DNA of 64,000 bases. Origin: Tessaracoccus coleopterorum (lineage in GTDB: Bacteria; Actinomycetota; Actinomycetes; Propionibacteriales; Propionibacteriaceae). Under the pieces are notes generated by a model. It searched no databases and was not told where the DNA came from. It saw only the letters and a list, made by a program, of their open reading frames with translations. The translations under genes were made by a program, and so were the position numbers. The DNA is taken from contig NZ_JAANIJ010000001.1 of NCBI RefSeq assembly GCF_011174705.1, positions 372,001 to 436,000 on the forward strand. The letters run 5' to 3'. Below are positions 51,201-64,000 of this stretch, in pieces (the first letter of the stretch is position 1; each line of letters starts with the position of its first letter).

Positions 51201-53116
51201 TCAGAGCTCGGTCACCTCGCCGGTGGTGAGGTTGATGGCCTCGCCCCGGTGTCGGCGACCGCGGCCTTCACCGCTGCCGCCAGCGTCGGGCCGAAGCCCG
51301 GCACCTCCGCGATCTCCTCCTCGGTGGCGCTGCGGAGCTTGCGCATGGAACCGAAGTACTTCAGAAGCGCCTTCCTGCGCAGCTCCCCCAGGCCGGGCAC
51401 CCCATCGAGCACCGACTCCACGACGGTCCTGGCCCGCCGCGACCGGTGGTGGGTGATGGCGAACCGGTGGGCCTCGTCACGGAGCCGCTGCAGCAGGTAG
51501 AGACCCTCGGAGGCGCGCGGCAGGATCACCGGGTAGTCCTCCCCCGCCAGCCACACCTCCTCGAGCCGCTTCGCGAGCCCGCAGAGAGCGATCTCGGTCT
51601 CGAGGCCGAACTCGCGCAGCACCTCGGCCGCGGCGTTGACCTGCGGCTGGCCGCCGTCGACCACGATCAGCGCCGGCGCGTAGGCGAACTTCGCGGCCTC
51701 GCCGGTGGTGGCGTCGACCAGCACGTCGGAGGTCCGTTCGTCGACCAGCCTGCGGAGCCGTCGCGTCAGCACCTCCTTGATAGCCGCCACGTCGTTGCTG
51801 CCCTCGAAGCCCTTGATGATGAAGCGGCGGTACTCGCTCTTGCGGGGCAGCCCGTCCTCGAACACCACCATGGAGCCCACCACCTCGGTGCCCATGGTGT
51901 GCGAGATGTCGTAGCACTCGATCCGCAGCGGCGGCTCGGTCAGGTCGAGGGCGCCGGCCACCTCCTCGAGGGCGGCGTTGCGGGTGGTGAGGTCCGTGGA
52001 GCGCTTCAGCTTCGCCTGGCTGAGCGCCAGCTCCGCGTTCCGCACCACGGTGTCGAGCAGCGCCCGCTTCTCGCCGCGCAGCGGTACCTTGATGGTCACG
52101 TTGCTGCCGCGTCGCGCCGTCAGGTCGGCCGCGACGGTGTCCTCCGCCTCGACGGAGGCGAAGATGTGCGGGGGATCTCGAGGTCGTCGGTGTAGAGCTG
52201 CTCGAGGAACGCCTCCAGGAGCTCGGTGAGGGGCCGGTCGTCGGAACGGTCGGCGATCCAGCCGCGCTCGCCGAGGATGCGGCCGTCGACGACGTGGAAG
52301 GCCTGGACGGCGACCTGCTGGCCGTCGTCGGCGAGCCCCACGACGTCGGCGCGGAGCCCGTCGCTCAGCACGACCGAGTTCTTCTCCTGCACGCGCCTGA
52401 GCGCGACCAGCGAGTCGCGCAACACGGCGGCCCGCTCGAAGTTCATCTCGGCGGAGGCCTCGTACATGGCCCGCTCGATGCGCCCGATGATGCCGCCGGT
52501 GTTGCCCGCCATGAACGAGCAGAAGTCCTCCGCGATGTCGCGGTGCTCCTCTGCGCTCACCCGTCCGACGCAGGGTGCCGAGCACTTGCCGATGTCACCC
52601 AGCAGGCAGGCGCGCCCCGACGACCTGGCCCGGTTGAACACGCCCTGCGAGCACGACCGCATCGGGAACACGCGCAGCAGCAGGTCGACCGTCTCGCGGA
52701 TCGCCCACGCCTGTCCGAACGGGCCGAAGTACCGGGTGCCGCGCTTCTTGGCGCCCCGCCCGACGAAGACGCGGGGTATTCCTCGGCCATCGTGACGGCC
52801 AGCCACGGGTACGACTTGTCGTCGCGGTACTTCACGTTGAAGCGCGGGTCGAACTGCTGGATCCAGGTGTACTCCAACTGGAGCGCCTCGAGCTCGGTGG
52901 CCACCACCGTCCACTCGACCTTCGCCGCCGTGCGCACCATCGTCTGGGTGCGGAAGTGGAGGCCGGCCGGGTCGGCGAAGTAGGAGTTGAGGCGCTGGCG
53001 CAGGCTCTTGGCCTTGCCGACGTAGATCACGTTGCCGAACGCGTCGAAGAACCGGTACACCCCGGGATCGGTGGGGATGCTTCCGGGGCTCGGGCGGTAC
53101 GTCGCGGGTCGGCCAT
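51201..53116 (-). CDS. uvrC: UvrC excinuclease subunit (four frameshifts)
   Basis: Makes both cuts in nucleotide excision repair. The GIY-YIG domain is seen as [19 protein letters not shown], then [20 protein letters not shown] with the zinc-type Cys cluster and [11 protein letters not shown]. The UVR motif [17 protein letters not shown], the RNase H-like [24 protein letters not shown] and the C-terminal helix-hairpin-helix pair ([30 protein letters not shown]) follow. Breaks lie near 53105, 52783, 52172 and 51243; the last repair gives [13 protein letters not shown]. About 640 residues. Confidence 0.95.
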
Positions 53117-53187
53117 GTCTCCCGATCATAGGCGGCGGGTGCGACGGGGAAAGCCCTCGCCGCAGGTGCGTGCGGGGCCCGCCACGG

Positions 53188-53193
53188 TAGCGT
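53188..53193 (+). promoter_or_regulatory. -10 box of membrane protein gene (leaderless type)
   Basis: TAGCGT, then six bases, then the ATG at 53200. Confidence 0.45.
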
Positions 53194-53199
53194 TGTCCC

Positions 53200-53813
53200 A
53201 TGAACGAGCACGGGATCCTGCACCAGACGGTTCCTGGCGAGCCGCACCCGTCCGAGGGCTACGTCCGGCGTTACCGCGAGGAACTCGCCGTCTTCCGCAG
53301 GAGGAAGAGGTGGGCGCTGATGGTGGCCATCGCCTGCCATGTCGTGGCCGTGGGGCTCATCGCGCTGGGTGCGGCACTTGTTCTCGGGTCGCAGAACACG
53401 ATCGCGGGACACTGGCTCGCGCAGCGGCACCCGCCGGGCGCGTCCGGGTCGATCTCGCTCTCCGCCGACGGCCGCTACGCCATCACACGGACCAACGCCC
53501 CCGCCCCGTCTGCACGGTGACGACGTTGGACGGCGTCCAACTGGATCTCGTCCAGGAGACGGTGCCGCGCAGCAACCTGCAGGTGCCCGCCTTCGACGCC
53601 GTCAAGGGCAGGTACACCGTGCAGTGTGAGGGCGGCAACGACGGTGTCGTGGTGTTCGCGATGGCCGACATGGATGTCGTGGCCAACGGCTGGTTCTCGA
53701 TGTTCCTGCGGGCGCTGCCGTTCATCGCCCTCGGGCTGCTCGCCTACCTCGCCGGCCGGTCGCTGCCGAAGCGGATCGCCCCGGAGTCGCTGCGCCCCAT
53801 GATCCCCAGCTGA
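53200..53813 (+). CDS. Two-span membrane protein of unknown function (one frameshift)
   Basis: About 205 residues. A cytoplasmic start ([20 protein letters not shown]) leads into a basic stretch and a first span ([25 protein letters not shown]). The loop outside holds [18 protein letters not shown] and, after one missing C near 53505, [13 protein letters not shown] and [17 protein letters not shown], where the two Cys may pair. The second span is [19 protein letters not shown] recognise no family. It is divergent from uvrC. Confidence 0.7.
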
Positions 53814-53817
53814 CGCG

Positions 53818-54803
53818 TCACGCCTCCCGCGACTGCAGGAGGTCCAGGCCGAGGCTGCGGGCCAGGTGCCGGGCGACCAGTTGGCCGCGCACGCTGTTGC
53901 CCGCCGCGTCCAGGGCGGGGCGAACGTCGCGAGGCCTCCCTTTCCCGGGGAGATCGTGACGATGCCGCCGCCGATGCCGCTCTTGCCGGGCAACCCCACC
54001 TCGTAGAGCCAGTCGCCGGACGTCTCGTACAGGCCGGCGGTCAGCATCACGGCCAGCACGGGGTGGCACAGGTCCCGATCGATGACCCGCTCCCCGGTGA
54101 CGGGGTTGACACCGCCGTCGGCCAACGTCGCACCCATGGTCGCCAGGTCGACCGCGGTCACCTGGAGGCAGCTCTGCCGGGTGTAGAGGTCGAGCGCGAG
54201 GTCGGGGTCGCAGCCGAGCGCGCCCCTGCTGTGCAGCAGGTTCACGGCGGCCCGGTTGACGTGGTTGGTCGCGCTGGCCGACGCGTAGACCTCCTCGTCG
54301 ATCGCGAGTTGCCGCCCGGCAAAGGCGGAGAGGGTGGCGCGGATGGCCTCCCATTTCTCCCTACCATCGCCCGGCGCGAGGCTGCTGGTGGCGATGGCCC
54401 CGGGGTTGACCATCGGGTTGGTTCGGCCGTCCGCGGCGCGCTCCACCGCGGAGACGGAGTTGAAGGGCAGGCCGGTCGCGTTGACGCCGAGCAGCCGGCG
54501 GGCGGTGTCGGCGCCCACCGTTGCGCAGGCGAGCGCGAACACGAACGGCTTGGCGACGCTCATCAGGGTGAACCTGTGGTCGGTGTCGCCGACGCCGAAC
54601 ACCCGGCCGCCGACCGAGACCACACAGATGCCGAACAGATCGGGAGCGACCCGTTCCAGGGCCGGGTAGACCCGCGACGGCTCACCGTCGGCGACCCCGC
54701 GGTAGAGCCCGTGGACCTCCGCGAGGATCCGCTCGACCTCGGCCGCCGCAGGGAGCGATCCGGTCGAGACGAAGGCCTCGACGGGTTCGGGGAGAGACGT
54801 CAT
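53818..54803 (-). CDS. glsA: Glutaminase (one frameshift)
   Basis: Hydrolyses glutamine to glutamate and ammonia; serine-dependent with a beta-lactamase-like fold. RFTLMSVAKPFVFALA contains the Ser-x-x-Lys pair, then NPMVNPGAIATSSL and YTRQSCLQVTAVDLATMGATLADGG, and GLPGKSGIGGGIVTISPGKGG with the late Lys-Ser motif. One C missing near 53932 restores LDAAGNSVRGQLV. About 328 residues. ATGA overlap with abgT shows coupling. Confidence 0.93.
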
Positions 54804-56461
54804 GGCACGCTCGGCGGGTAGCCGGGCCGAGCGGGATGCCGAGCGCGAACCAGGCGATGAACAGCACGACCCAGACCACGAGGATGGCCCCGAGTACGGA
54901 AGCATCAGCGCGACGATGGTGCCGATGCCGGCCTTCTTCACGTAGCGCTGGGCGACGGTGACGATGAACGGCAGGTAGACCATCAGCGGCGTCAGCGCGT
55001 TGACGGGCGAGTCGGCCACCCGGTAGGCGGCGAGCAGCGTCTGCGGGGCGACCCCGAGGCGCATGAACAGCGGCACGAAGATGGGCGCGAAGATGGCCCA
55101 CTTCGGGAGCGAGCCCGGCATGATGAAGTCCAGCACGACGATCACGAGGATGAACCCGATGAGCAGCGGGATGGCACCGATGTCGGCCTGCTCGAGCAGC
55201 TCCGCGAGCGATCCGGCGATGACGCGGGGCAGGTTGGTCCAGTTGAAGTAGGCGATGAACTGGGCGATCATCAGCAGCATCAGCACCATGCCGCCGAGAC
55301 CGGCGAAGGTCTTCGTGATGGCCGCGATGACGTCGCCGCTGCCCTTCATCGTCCCCGCACCGATGCCGTAGCAGACGCCGGAGACGAGGAACGCGAGCAT
55401 GATGATGAACAGCAGCGAGTCCATGAACGGTGTGTTGCCGATGATGTCACCGGTCTCCGGGTCGCGCAGCGGCGCGCCCGGCAGGAAGGTGGCGAGCGCG
55501 ACGATGGCGAGGATGATCAGGAACCCGATCAGCGCGAACCGGCTGCCGCGCCGGTCGGCGACCTTGTCGATGTCGCCCTCCTCGGCGTGCGCCACGGCGC
55601 CCTCGGGCACCCACGGGCCGAGCCGCGGCTCGACGATCTTCTCCGTCACCACTGCCGCCACGAGCGCCATGATGATCGACGAGGCGACCATGAAGAAGTA
55701 GTTCGCCACGATCGAGATCGGTTCCCCGCCGGCCAGGGCGAGCGACTCGTTGGCGATCTCGGTGATCATGGCGTCGGTCGGCGTCAGGGAGATGTTGACC
55801 ATGAAGATGGCCGCGACGCCCGCGAAACCGGACGCGAGGCCCGCGAGCGGATGCCTGCCGACGCTCGCGAACGCGGCCGCCGCGAGCGGGATGAGGATCA
55901 GGTAGCCGGCGTCTGACGCCACCGACGAGATCACGCCCACCAGGATCAGGATGAAGGTCAGCGCCCACTTCGGGCGGAGCCGACGAGCTTACGGATCAGG
56001 GAGCCGAGCAGCCCCGACTCCTCGGCGACGCCCGCGCCCATCATCGCGACGAACGTGACGGCGACGACCCCGAACCCGGCGAAGTTGCTGACGAACGACG
56101 AGAAGATGAACCGGATGCCGTCCGCCGAGAGCAGGCTGTTGATCGCGACCGTCTCCTCCACGATCTCCCAGTCCTCCTCGTAGGGCGGCGTCGCGTTCGG
56201 ATAGCCCGGCTGCGTGGTGTCCTCGTAGTAGTCGTAGTCGCCCGCCGGAGTCTCGACGGGGACGGCCACCTGCTCGGTGATGCTGACCCCGGCGAGGCTG
56301 AGCGCCCACGACAGGACGATGACGAACACGATGAGGTAGCCGAACATCAGGACGGGGTGGGGCACCTTGTTGCCGATCCGTTCCACGGCGCCCAGGAGTC
56401 CCTTCGGTTGCTCCGAGACCGCTGCCGCGGAGTCTGCGGATTCTGCGGATTCTGCGCTCAC
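54800..56461 (-). CDS. abgT: AbgT-family p-aminobenzoyl-glutamate transporter (three frameshifts)
   Basis: A family that moves p-aminobenzoyl-glutamate; some members export sulfonamides. A low-complexity Glu/Ser/Ala start (SAESAESADSAAA) precedes IERIGNKVPHPVLMFGYLIV with one base ambiguity. Other family parts are SDAGYLILIPLAAAAFASVGRHP, SLTPTDAMITEIANE, FIMPGSLPKWAIFAPIFVPL and ADSPVNALTPLMVYLPF. Breaks lie near 55977, 54895 and 54822; the last gives the end GPGYPPSVP. It starts at GTG 56461 after GGAGG and overlaps glsA. A coupled glutamate-linked function is plausible. Confidence 0.9.
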
Positions 56462-56477
56462 GGTGGCCTCCGGAAGG

Positions 56478-57954
56478 TCAGGCGCTGAAGTTCAGCGCGA
56501 GGTCGATGAGCAGGCGGGCACCGAACCCGGTGGTGCCGTGGTTGCGCCAACCGGCCGCGCTCCACGACTGGGCGGTGCCGGCGATGTCGATGTGGGCCCA
56601 CGGCCTGCCGTCCACGAACTCCTCGAGGAAGAGGGCCGCGGTGATGGAGCCCGCGTTGGCGCCGCCCATGTTGCGCAGGTCCGCGATCGGCGAGTCGAGC
56701 TCACGGCGGTAGCGGTGCGCGAGCGGCAACTCCCAGACCGGCTCGTCGACCCGCTCGGCCGATGCCTTCACCCGGTCGATCAGGGCCGCGTCGTTGCCGA
56801 GCACCGCGGCGATCTCGGTGCCAAGGGTGCGCATCGCAGCGCCGGTGAGGGTGGCGACGTCCACGATGGCATCGACGGGCTCCTCCGTCGCCAGCACCAG
56901 GGCGTCGCCCATCACCATCCGGCCCTCGGCATCGGTGTTGATGACCTCGACGGTCTTCCCTCCCCGCATCACGACGATGTCGCCGAGCCGCAGCGCCGAA
57001 CCCGAGGGCATGTTGTCGGTGCACATCAGGAAACCGGTCACCTGGGCGCGGCAACCGAGCTCCCTCAGCACCGTCATGGCGGCGAAGATCGCCCCCGCCC
57101 GGACATGTCGTTCTTCATCACGGCGTGCACCTCGTCGCCGGGCTTCAGCGCGAGGCCGCCGGCGTCGTACATGATGCCCTTGCCGACGAGCGCCAGCTTC
57201 CCGGTGGGCTCCCCTCGGGTCGGTAGACCAGCTTGATCATCGCCGGGGCTCCACGCTTCCCAGGTTGATGCCGAGCAGCCCACCGCAGCCCAGCTCGACC
57301 AGCTCGGCCTCCCCGACCACGGTGACCTCGAGGCCCGCCTTTACGCCCAGGTCGAGGGCGACCTCGCCGAAGCGGGTGGCCGTCAGCATGCCGCCGGGGT
57401 GCCGCCGAGGTCGCGGGCCAGCTTGGCGGCCCGGACGGTGGCGAGCCCACGCGGGATCGCGGCGGTGGCGGCTTCGTCGTCGTCGGCGTCGCAGAGCACC
57501 TCGAGGGCCGTCAGCCGGGCGTCCAACCCGTCCTCGCCGATGCGGTAGACGTAGCGGGCGAGGGCCGCGCCCTCGATGACGGCGGCGACGGCGTCGGCGA
57601 CGGGCACGTCCGTGGCGGGCAGCCGCAGGGCGAGTCGCTCCTGCTTCGGGACGGCGCGGGCGAGGTGCGCCGCGATGTCGCGCAGCGCGGTCGTGTCGAG
57701 GGCGGCCCGGTCCCCGCCGCCGAGGAGCACCGTGACGGGCCGTCGCCGGCCACCAGCGTCAGGGTCGATCCCACGGTGGTGGCGAAGCCGAGGGCCGCGG
57801 CCCGGTCGGCGCCGATCCCCGTCGCATCCGGCGGGGCATCCCCGGCGAAGACGATCAGGCCGACCGCGCCCACGTCGGCGGGTTCCCGGCCCACCGTGAC
57901 GGCGAGGTCCCTGACGGGGAGCGAGAAGGCGGGATACGGGGCTGCGTGCGACAT
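56478..57954 (-). CDS. pepA: Leucyl aminopeptidase, M17 family (about six frameshifts)
   Basis: Cytoplasmic dimetal aminopeptidase. The M17 core is GKGIMYDAGGLALKP, AVMKNDMSGAGAIFAAMTVL and SALRLGDIVVMRGGKTVEV, then the signature VINTDAEGRMVMGDALVLA, and WAHIDIAGTAQSWSAAGWRNHGTTGF near the end. The N-terminal domain begins MSHAAPYPAFSLPVRDLAVTV. Breaks lie near 57738, 57400, 57250, 57212 and 57100. It lies upstream of abgT with 16 bases between, and GGGGGAGA precedes the ATG. Confidence 0.92.
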
Positions 57955-58083
57955 GGGTTCTCCCCCTTGAACGGCGTGATCCGCTTGTGGGGGCGACGCT
58001 ACGGCATCGCCGCCCCGCACGGGAGGATTCCGGCGCAGGCGGTTCGGGGTTTGGCGGGTTCCCGGGAAGGGTCGCCCCCGACG

Positions 58084-60915
<2,832 letters not shown>

Positions 60916-60922
60916 GAGCGCC

Positions 60923-60928
60923 ATCGTA
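60923..60928 (-). promoter_or_regulatory. -10 box of uvrA (leaderless type)
   Basis: TACGAT on the minus strand, then seven bases, then GTG ending at 60915. Confidence 0.45.
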
Positions 60929-61017
60929 CGTGCGCGGACCGACGGTTCGAAATCCGGCGTTTGTCCGATTGTTCCGGTGGGGTCCCGCCGCGCGGATCCG
61001 TCAGGGGCGCCGACCCG

Positions 61018-61132
61018 GGACTTTCGGACACCGGACACCCTCGCGGGCCGACGCTGCGGCTTCGGATGCCGCCTGACCTGCGCCCCGGACGGCCGTCCAC
61101 AGGCGCGACCCGCGGCAGGACTTTCGGACACC
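61018..61132 (+). repeat. 15-bp direct repeat, two copies 100 bp apart
   Basis: GGACTTTCGGACACC at 61018-61032 and 61118-61132, with a partial TTTCGGACCT near 61142. They lie between uvrA and the DinB-type gene at 61194. Purpose unknown; operator half-sites are one possibility. Confidence 0.7.
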
Positions 61133-61180
61133 CCGATAGCATTTCGGACCTGCCGAGCCGGCTACCGGGGCGGTCTTTGG

Positions 61181-61186
61181 TAGCTT
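61181..61186 (+). promoter_or_regulatory. -10 box of mycothiol-isomerase-like gene (leaderless type)
   Basis: TAGCTT, then seven bases, then the ATG at 61194. Confidence 0.45.
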
Positions 61187-61193
61187 TGAGCCC

Positions 61194-61889
61194 ATGTCGA
61201 CCAACCGCGCCGAGTTCGCCGAGGTGGTGAACGCGGTACGCGATCACACGTCCCTGCTCCTGGGGACCACCATCGGCTACTCCGACGACGACTGGGCCGA
61301 GCCCACCAGCCTCGCGGGGTGGACGCGCAGCCACGTTGCCGCGCACCTCGCCGAGGGGCCCACGGCATGCTGCGGCTGGTGCGGGGCTCGGGGCCGAGGT
61401 GCCCACCCGGATGTACGAGTCGGCAGCAGCCAAGCAGAGGGCGATCGAGATCGGCGCCCTGACGAGCGGGCTCGACCTCCAGATCCGCCTCGACACGAGC
61501 GCGAGCGAACTGCAGAACGAGTTCGCGGCCCTGGAGGACGACATGCGTCCCGTTACCCTGCGGCTCGGGTATCGCATCCCCGCCTGTCAGATCCCGCTGG
61601 CAAGGCTCGGCGAGGTGGTGTTGCACCACATGGATCTCGGAAGCCAGTTCTCGACCGCCGACCTGGCCCCCGACCTCGCCGTCGCGCTCCTCGCCTTCCA
61701 TGTCGACCGCGTCGGTCGTCGCGACGACTTCCCCCGCTGCGGCTGGTCGCCGACGAGGGCTACGAGGGCAGCGTCGGCCGCTCCGGCGTGCCCACCCAGC
61801 TCAACGGCCCGGCAGGCGACCTCGTCGCCTGGCTCGCGCGGGGCACCGAATCGTCGCGGATCTTCCGTTCCACAAAGTCGGAAACCTGA
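61194..61889 (+). CDS. Maleylpyruvate isomerase-like, mycothiol-dependent DinB-fold protein (two frameshifts)
   Basis: About 232 residues. The N-terminal MDMPI domain shows SLAGWTRSHVAAHLAEG and LARLGEVVLHHMDLGSQF, which hold the family metal-binding His positions (H in SHVAAH, HH in VVLHHMDL). The middle reads YESAAAKQRAIEIGALTSGL, and the end LNGPAGDLVAWLARG. Breaks lie near 61370 and 61733. Members use mycothiol for isomerisation or thiol transfer; the real substrate here is unknown. Confidence 0.85.
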   Translation: MSTNRAEFAEVVNAVRDHTSLLLGTTIGYSDDDWAEPTSLAGWTRSHVAAHLAEGPTACCGWCGARGRGAHPDVRVGSSQAEGDRDRRPDERARPPDPPRHERERTAERVRGPGGRHASRYPAARVSHPRLSDPAGKARRGGVAPHGSRKPVLDRRPGPRPRRRAPRLPCRPRRSSRRLPPLRLVADEGYEGSVGRSGVPTQLNGPAGDLVAWLARGTESSRIFRSTKSET

Positions 61890-61894
61890 GGCCA

Positions 61895-62585
61895 GTGAAC
61901 CAACCGACACCGGCTCCTCACCACCCCGGGCCCGGTTCGGGTGCCGCACCGCAGTTCGTTCCGGGGCCGCAGCGGCCAGGGCCCACCGGCCCACCCGGTC
62001 AGCAGCCACCCCCGGGTGGCGCCCCGGCCCGCCGGAGCAGGGACCGTCCCGGCCGTGGACGGCACCGCGTCCGGCGCCTTCGACCCGGAAGTGGATCATC
62101 GTCGGGGCGTCGATCTGGCTTGCGGCGACCCTGGTCACCGTGTTGATCCTCGTGGCGACGCTGCGTCCCCTGCTGCACGACCCCTTCGCGACGGCCGCGG
62201 TCGGCGACTGCATCACCCTGTACACGTCGGAGGACGCGCCCGGCGAGACCATCGCCTGCGACGACACCGTCAACTACTCCGTGCTGGTCACCGGAATCGA
62301 GGCCCCGCAGGGCTGCGGGTACGAGGAGGTCTATTACGAGGTCCGCGACTGGCTCGGCTTCGGGACGACGTGGAACGCGTCACCTGCCTGATCCCCAACT
62401 TCATCGAGGACCGGTGCTACGACGTCTACGACGAGGACCTCTTCGACTTCGAGCTCGTCGACTGCACCGGCGCAGACCTGCGGGTCACGACCGCAGCGGT
62501 GGCCACCTGGATCGACTGCGCAGGCGACGAGGAACTCTGGGCATTCGCCCGCGCGGAACGCTCCTACTGCCTGGACTGGAGCTGA
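61895..62585 (+). CDS. Pro-rich single-span membrane protein of unknown function (two frameshifts)
   Basis: It starts at GTG 61895, six bases after the previous stop. A cytoplasmic region of about 65 residues is rich in Pro, Gly and Gln (PAPHHPGPGSGAAPQFVPGP). One span follows (WIIVGASIWLAATLVTVLILVATL), then an outer domain of about 150 residues with eight Cys (GDCITLYTSEDAPGETIACDD, GCGYEEVYYEV, VTCLIPNFIEDRCYDVYDED, VDCTGADLRV, WIDCAGDEELW, SYCLDWS). The pairing resembles septum-formation/DUF4190-like domains of actinobacteria, but I cannot assign a family. Breaks lie near 62010 and 62378. Confidence 0.7.
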
Positions 62586-62629
62586 CGCTGCCTCTGGGCG
62601 AACGACGGCGGTTTCGTCGGGGCCGCGAC

Positions 62630-62635
62630 TAGGCT
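62630..62635 (+). promoter_or_regulatory. -10 box of uvrB (leaderless type)
   Basis: TAGGCT, then seven bases, then the ATG at 62643. Confidence 0.5.
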
Positions 62636-62642
62636 GGCATCC

Positions 62643-64000
62643 ATGCGTCCAGTGGAAGAGTTGCAGCGCCAGGTGGCGCCGCTCGAGGTGATCTCCGAGT
62701 TCAAGCCCTCCGGCGACCAGCCGCGCGCCATCGAGGAGCTCGAGAAGCGGATCAACGCCGGCGAGAAGGATGTCGTCCTGCTCGGCGCCACCGGAACGGG
62801 CAAGACCGCCACCGTCGCCTGGCTCGCCGAGCGCCTGCAGCGTCCCATGCTCGTGATGCAGCCCAACAAGACGCTCGCGGCCCAGTTCGCCAACGAGTTG
62901 CGCGACCTGCTGCCCAACAACGCCATCGAGTACTTCGTCTCGTACTACGACTACTACCAGCCCGAGGCATACCTCCCCAGACCGACACCTACATCGAGAA
63001 GGACTCCTCGTTGAACGAGGAGGTCGAGCGGATGCGGCACGCGGCCACCAGCTCCCTGCTCACCCGCCGCGACGTCATCGTCGTGGCCACCGTCTCCGCG
63101 ATCTACGGCCTCGGCACCCCGAGGAGTACCTGCAGCAGCGCGTCACGCTGCGGGTCGGCGATGAGTTCGACCGCGACCAGTTGCTCCGCCACCTCGTCGA
63201 CATCCAGTACGCCCGCAACGACATCGGCGCGGGCCGCGGCACCTTCCGGGTGAAGGGCGACACCATCGAGATCTACCCGATGTACGAGGAGAACGCGCTG
63301 CGCGTCGAGTTCTTCGGCGATGAGATCGAGCGCATCGCCACCATGCACCCCTGACGGGCAATGTCATCCACGAGGAGGACGAGGCCTACGTGTTCCCCGC
63401 CACGCACTACTCGGCCGGCTCCGAGCGGATGGACCGGGCCATCGGGGCATCGAGATCGAGCTCGCGGAGCGGCTCGCCCAGTTCGAGGCCGAGGGCAAGC
63501 TCCTCGAGGCGCAGCGGCTGCGGATGCGCACGAGCTACGACATCGAGATGATGCGCCAGATCGGCACCTGCTCCGGCATCGAGAACTACTCGCGCCACAT
63601 CGACGGGCGCACCGCCGGGTCGGCGCCCAGCTGCCTCATCGACTACTTCCCGGAGGACTTCGTCCTGATCGTCGACGAGTCGCACGTCACCATCCCGCAG
63701 ATCGGCGGCATGTACGAGGGCGACGCCTCCCGCAAGCGGACGCTCGTCGACCACGGCTTCCGGCTGCCGAGCGCCATCGACAACCGGCCCCTGAAGTTCG
63801 ACGAGTTCGTCCAGCGGATCGGGCAGACGGTATATCTGTCGGCAACCCCGGCCCCTACGAGATGGAACGCAGCGACGGGTTCGTCGAGCAGATCATCCGC
63901 CCCACCGGGCTGGTCGACCCCGAGGTGGTCCTCAAGCCCACCAAGGGACAGATCGACGACCTGATGGCCGAGGTGAAGCTCCGGGTCGAGCGGAACGAAC
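62643..64000 (+). CDS. uvrB: UvrB excinuclease subunit, cut by right edge (five frameshifts)
   Basis: Helicase-like core of excision repair. From [20 protein letters not shown] it shows Walker [39 protein letters not shown], the beta-hairpin [17 protein letters not shown] followed by [53 protein letters not shown], the DEAD-type [19 protein letters not shown] and QTVYLSATP. Breaks lie near 62982, 63119, 63352, 63447 and 63853. The helicase motifs V-VI and the UVR domain are beyond the window. Confidence 0.95.

Noticed and set aside
60935-60949. LexA (SOS) box before uvrA, CGAACCGTCGGTCCG on the minus strand
   Set aside because: Only one half-site fits; the second matches three of five positions. 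Too weak to annotate.
62600-62620. LexA box before uvrB (GCGAAC...GGTTTCG)
   Set aside because: Half-site spacing does not fit the actinobacterial consensus.

Overview
The window is high-GC DNA (about 70% G+C by eye) from an actinobacterium, probably Propionibacteriales-like. The placement rests on gene content: a SUF operon led by sufR, whiA next to yvcK and rapZ, rbpA, opcA, mycothiol-type DinB proteins, a bioYMN cassette with a BioQ-like operator, and many genes whose start codon sits 5-7 bases after a TAnnnT box (leaderless transcripts). I find 58 protein genes. I see no rRNA, tRNA, CRISPR array, intact insertion sequence or replication origin.

Layout. 1-1415: a lipoprotein fragment, DUF3099 and SURF1. 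1412-2325: a 23S rRNA G-methyltransferase with an odd repeat-containing insert. 2326-3296: a gene-poor stretch with two oppositely oriented repeat arrays. 3297-7966: an AAA+ ATPase, a sugar:cation symporter and a GH13 glucosidase, overlapping head to tail. 7973-12960 (minus): phosphohexomutase, ABC-F protein, RarD and an alpha/beta hydrolase. 13019-19776 (minus): sufR-B-D-Rieske-C-S-U-T. 19951-24822 (plus): ABC exporter, heme A synthase, M3 peptidase and a DinB protein. 24844-29244: a NarL-type two-component pair, a protein of unknown function and two exported proteins. 29245-29888: recombinase and cell-wall-hydrolase debris. 29889-32629 (minus): MFS exporter and a GalT-like DUF4921 protein. 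32690-35540: a secreted dimethylformamidase-like gene between two more repeat arrays. 35575-46641: central metabolism, namely ctaB, zwf-opcA-pgl, rbpA, secG, tpiA-pgk-gap, whiA, yvcK and rapZ. 46766-51133: POT peptide transporter, a macro-domain-like unknown and bioNMY. 51201-64000: uvrC, glsA-abgT, pepA, uvrA and uvrB (cut by the right edge) with small proteins between.

The gene order from uvrC/rapZ through gap-pgk-tpiA, opcA-zwf, ctaB and the suf operon to an ABC-F gene parallels the Mycobacterium tuberculosis Rv1420-Rv1473 region. Most of the window is therefore conserved core; the accessory stretches are the repeat loci, the 29.3-29.9 kb debris and the 46.8-51.2 kb insert.

Two points govern use of this annotation. 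First, 49 of the 58 genes contain at least one single-base frameshift, nearly always repaired by adding one G or C to a run of three or more. This looks like base-calling error, so gene spans are given across the breaks. Second, the most unusual structure is a repeat family of eleven copies with an approximately 83-bp tandem period and a conserved hairpin core. It forms four small arrays arranged as two inverted pairs, each pair enclosing a segment: one holds decayed sequence, the other the secreted gene.
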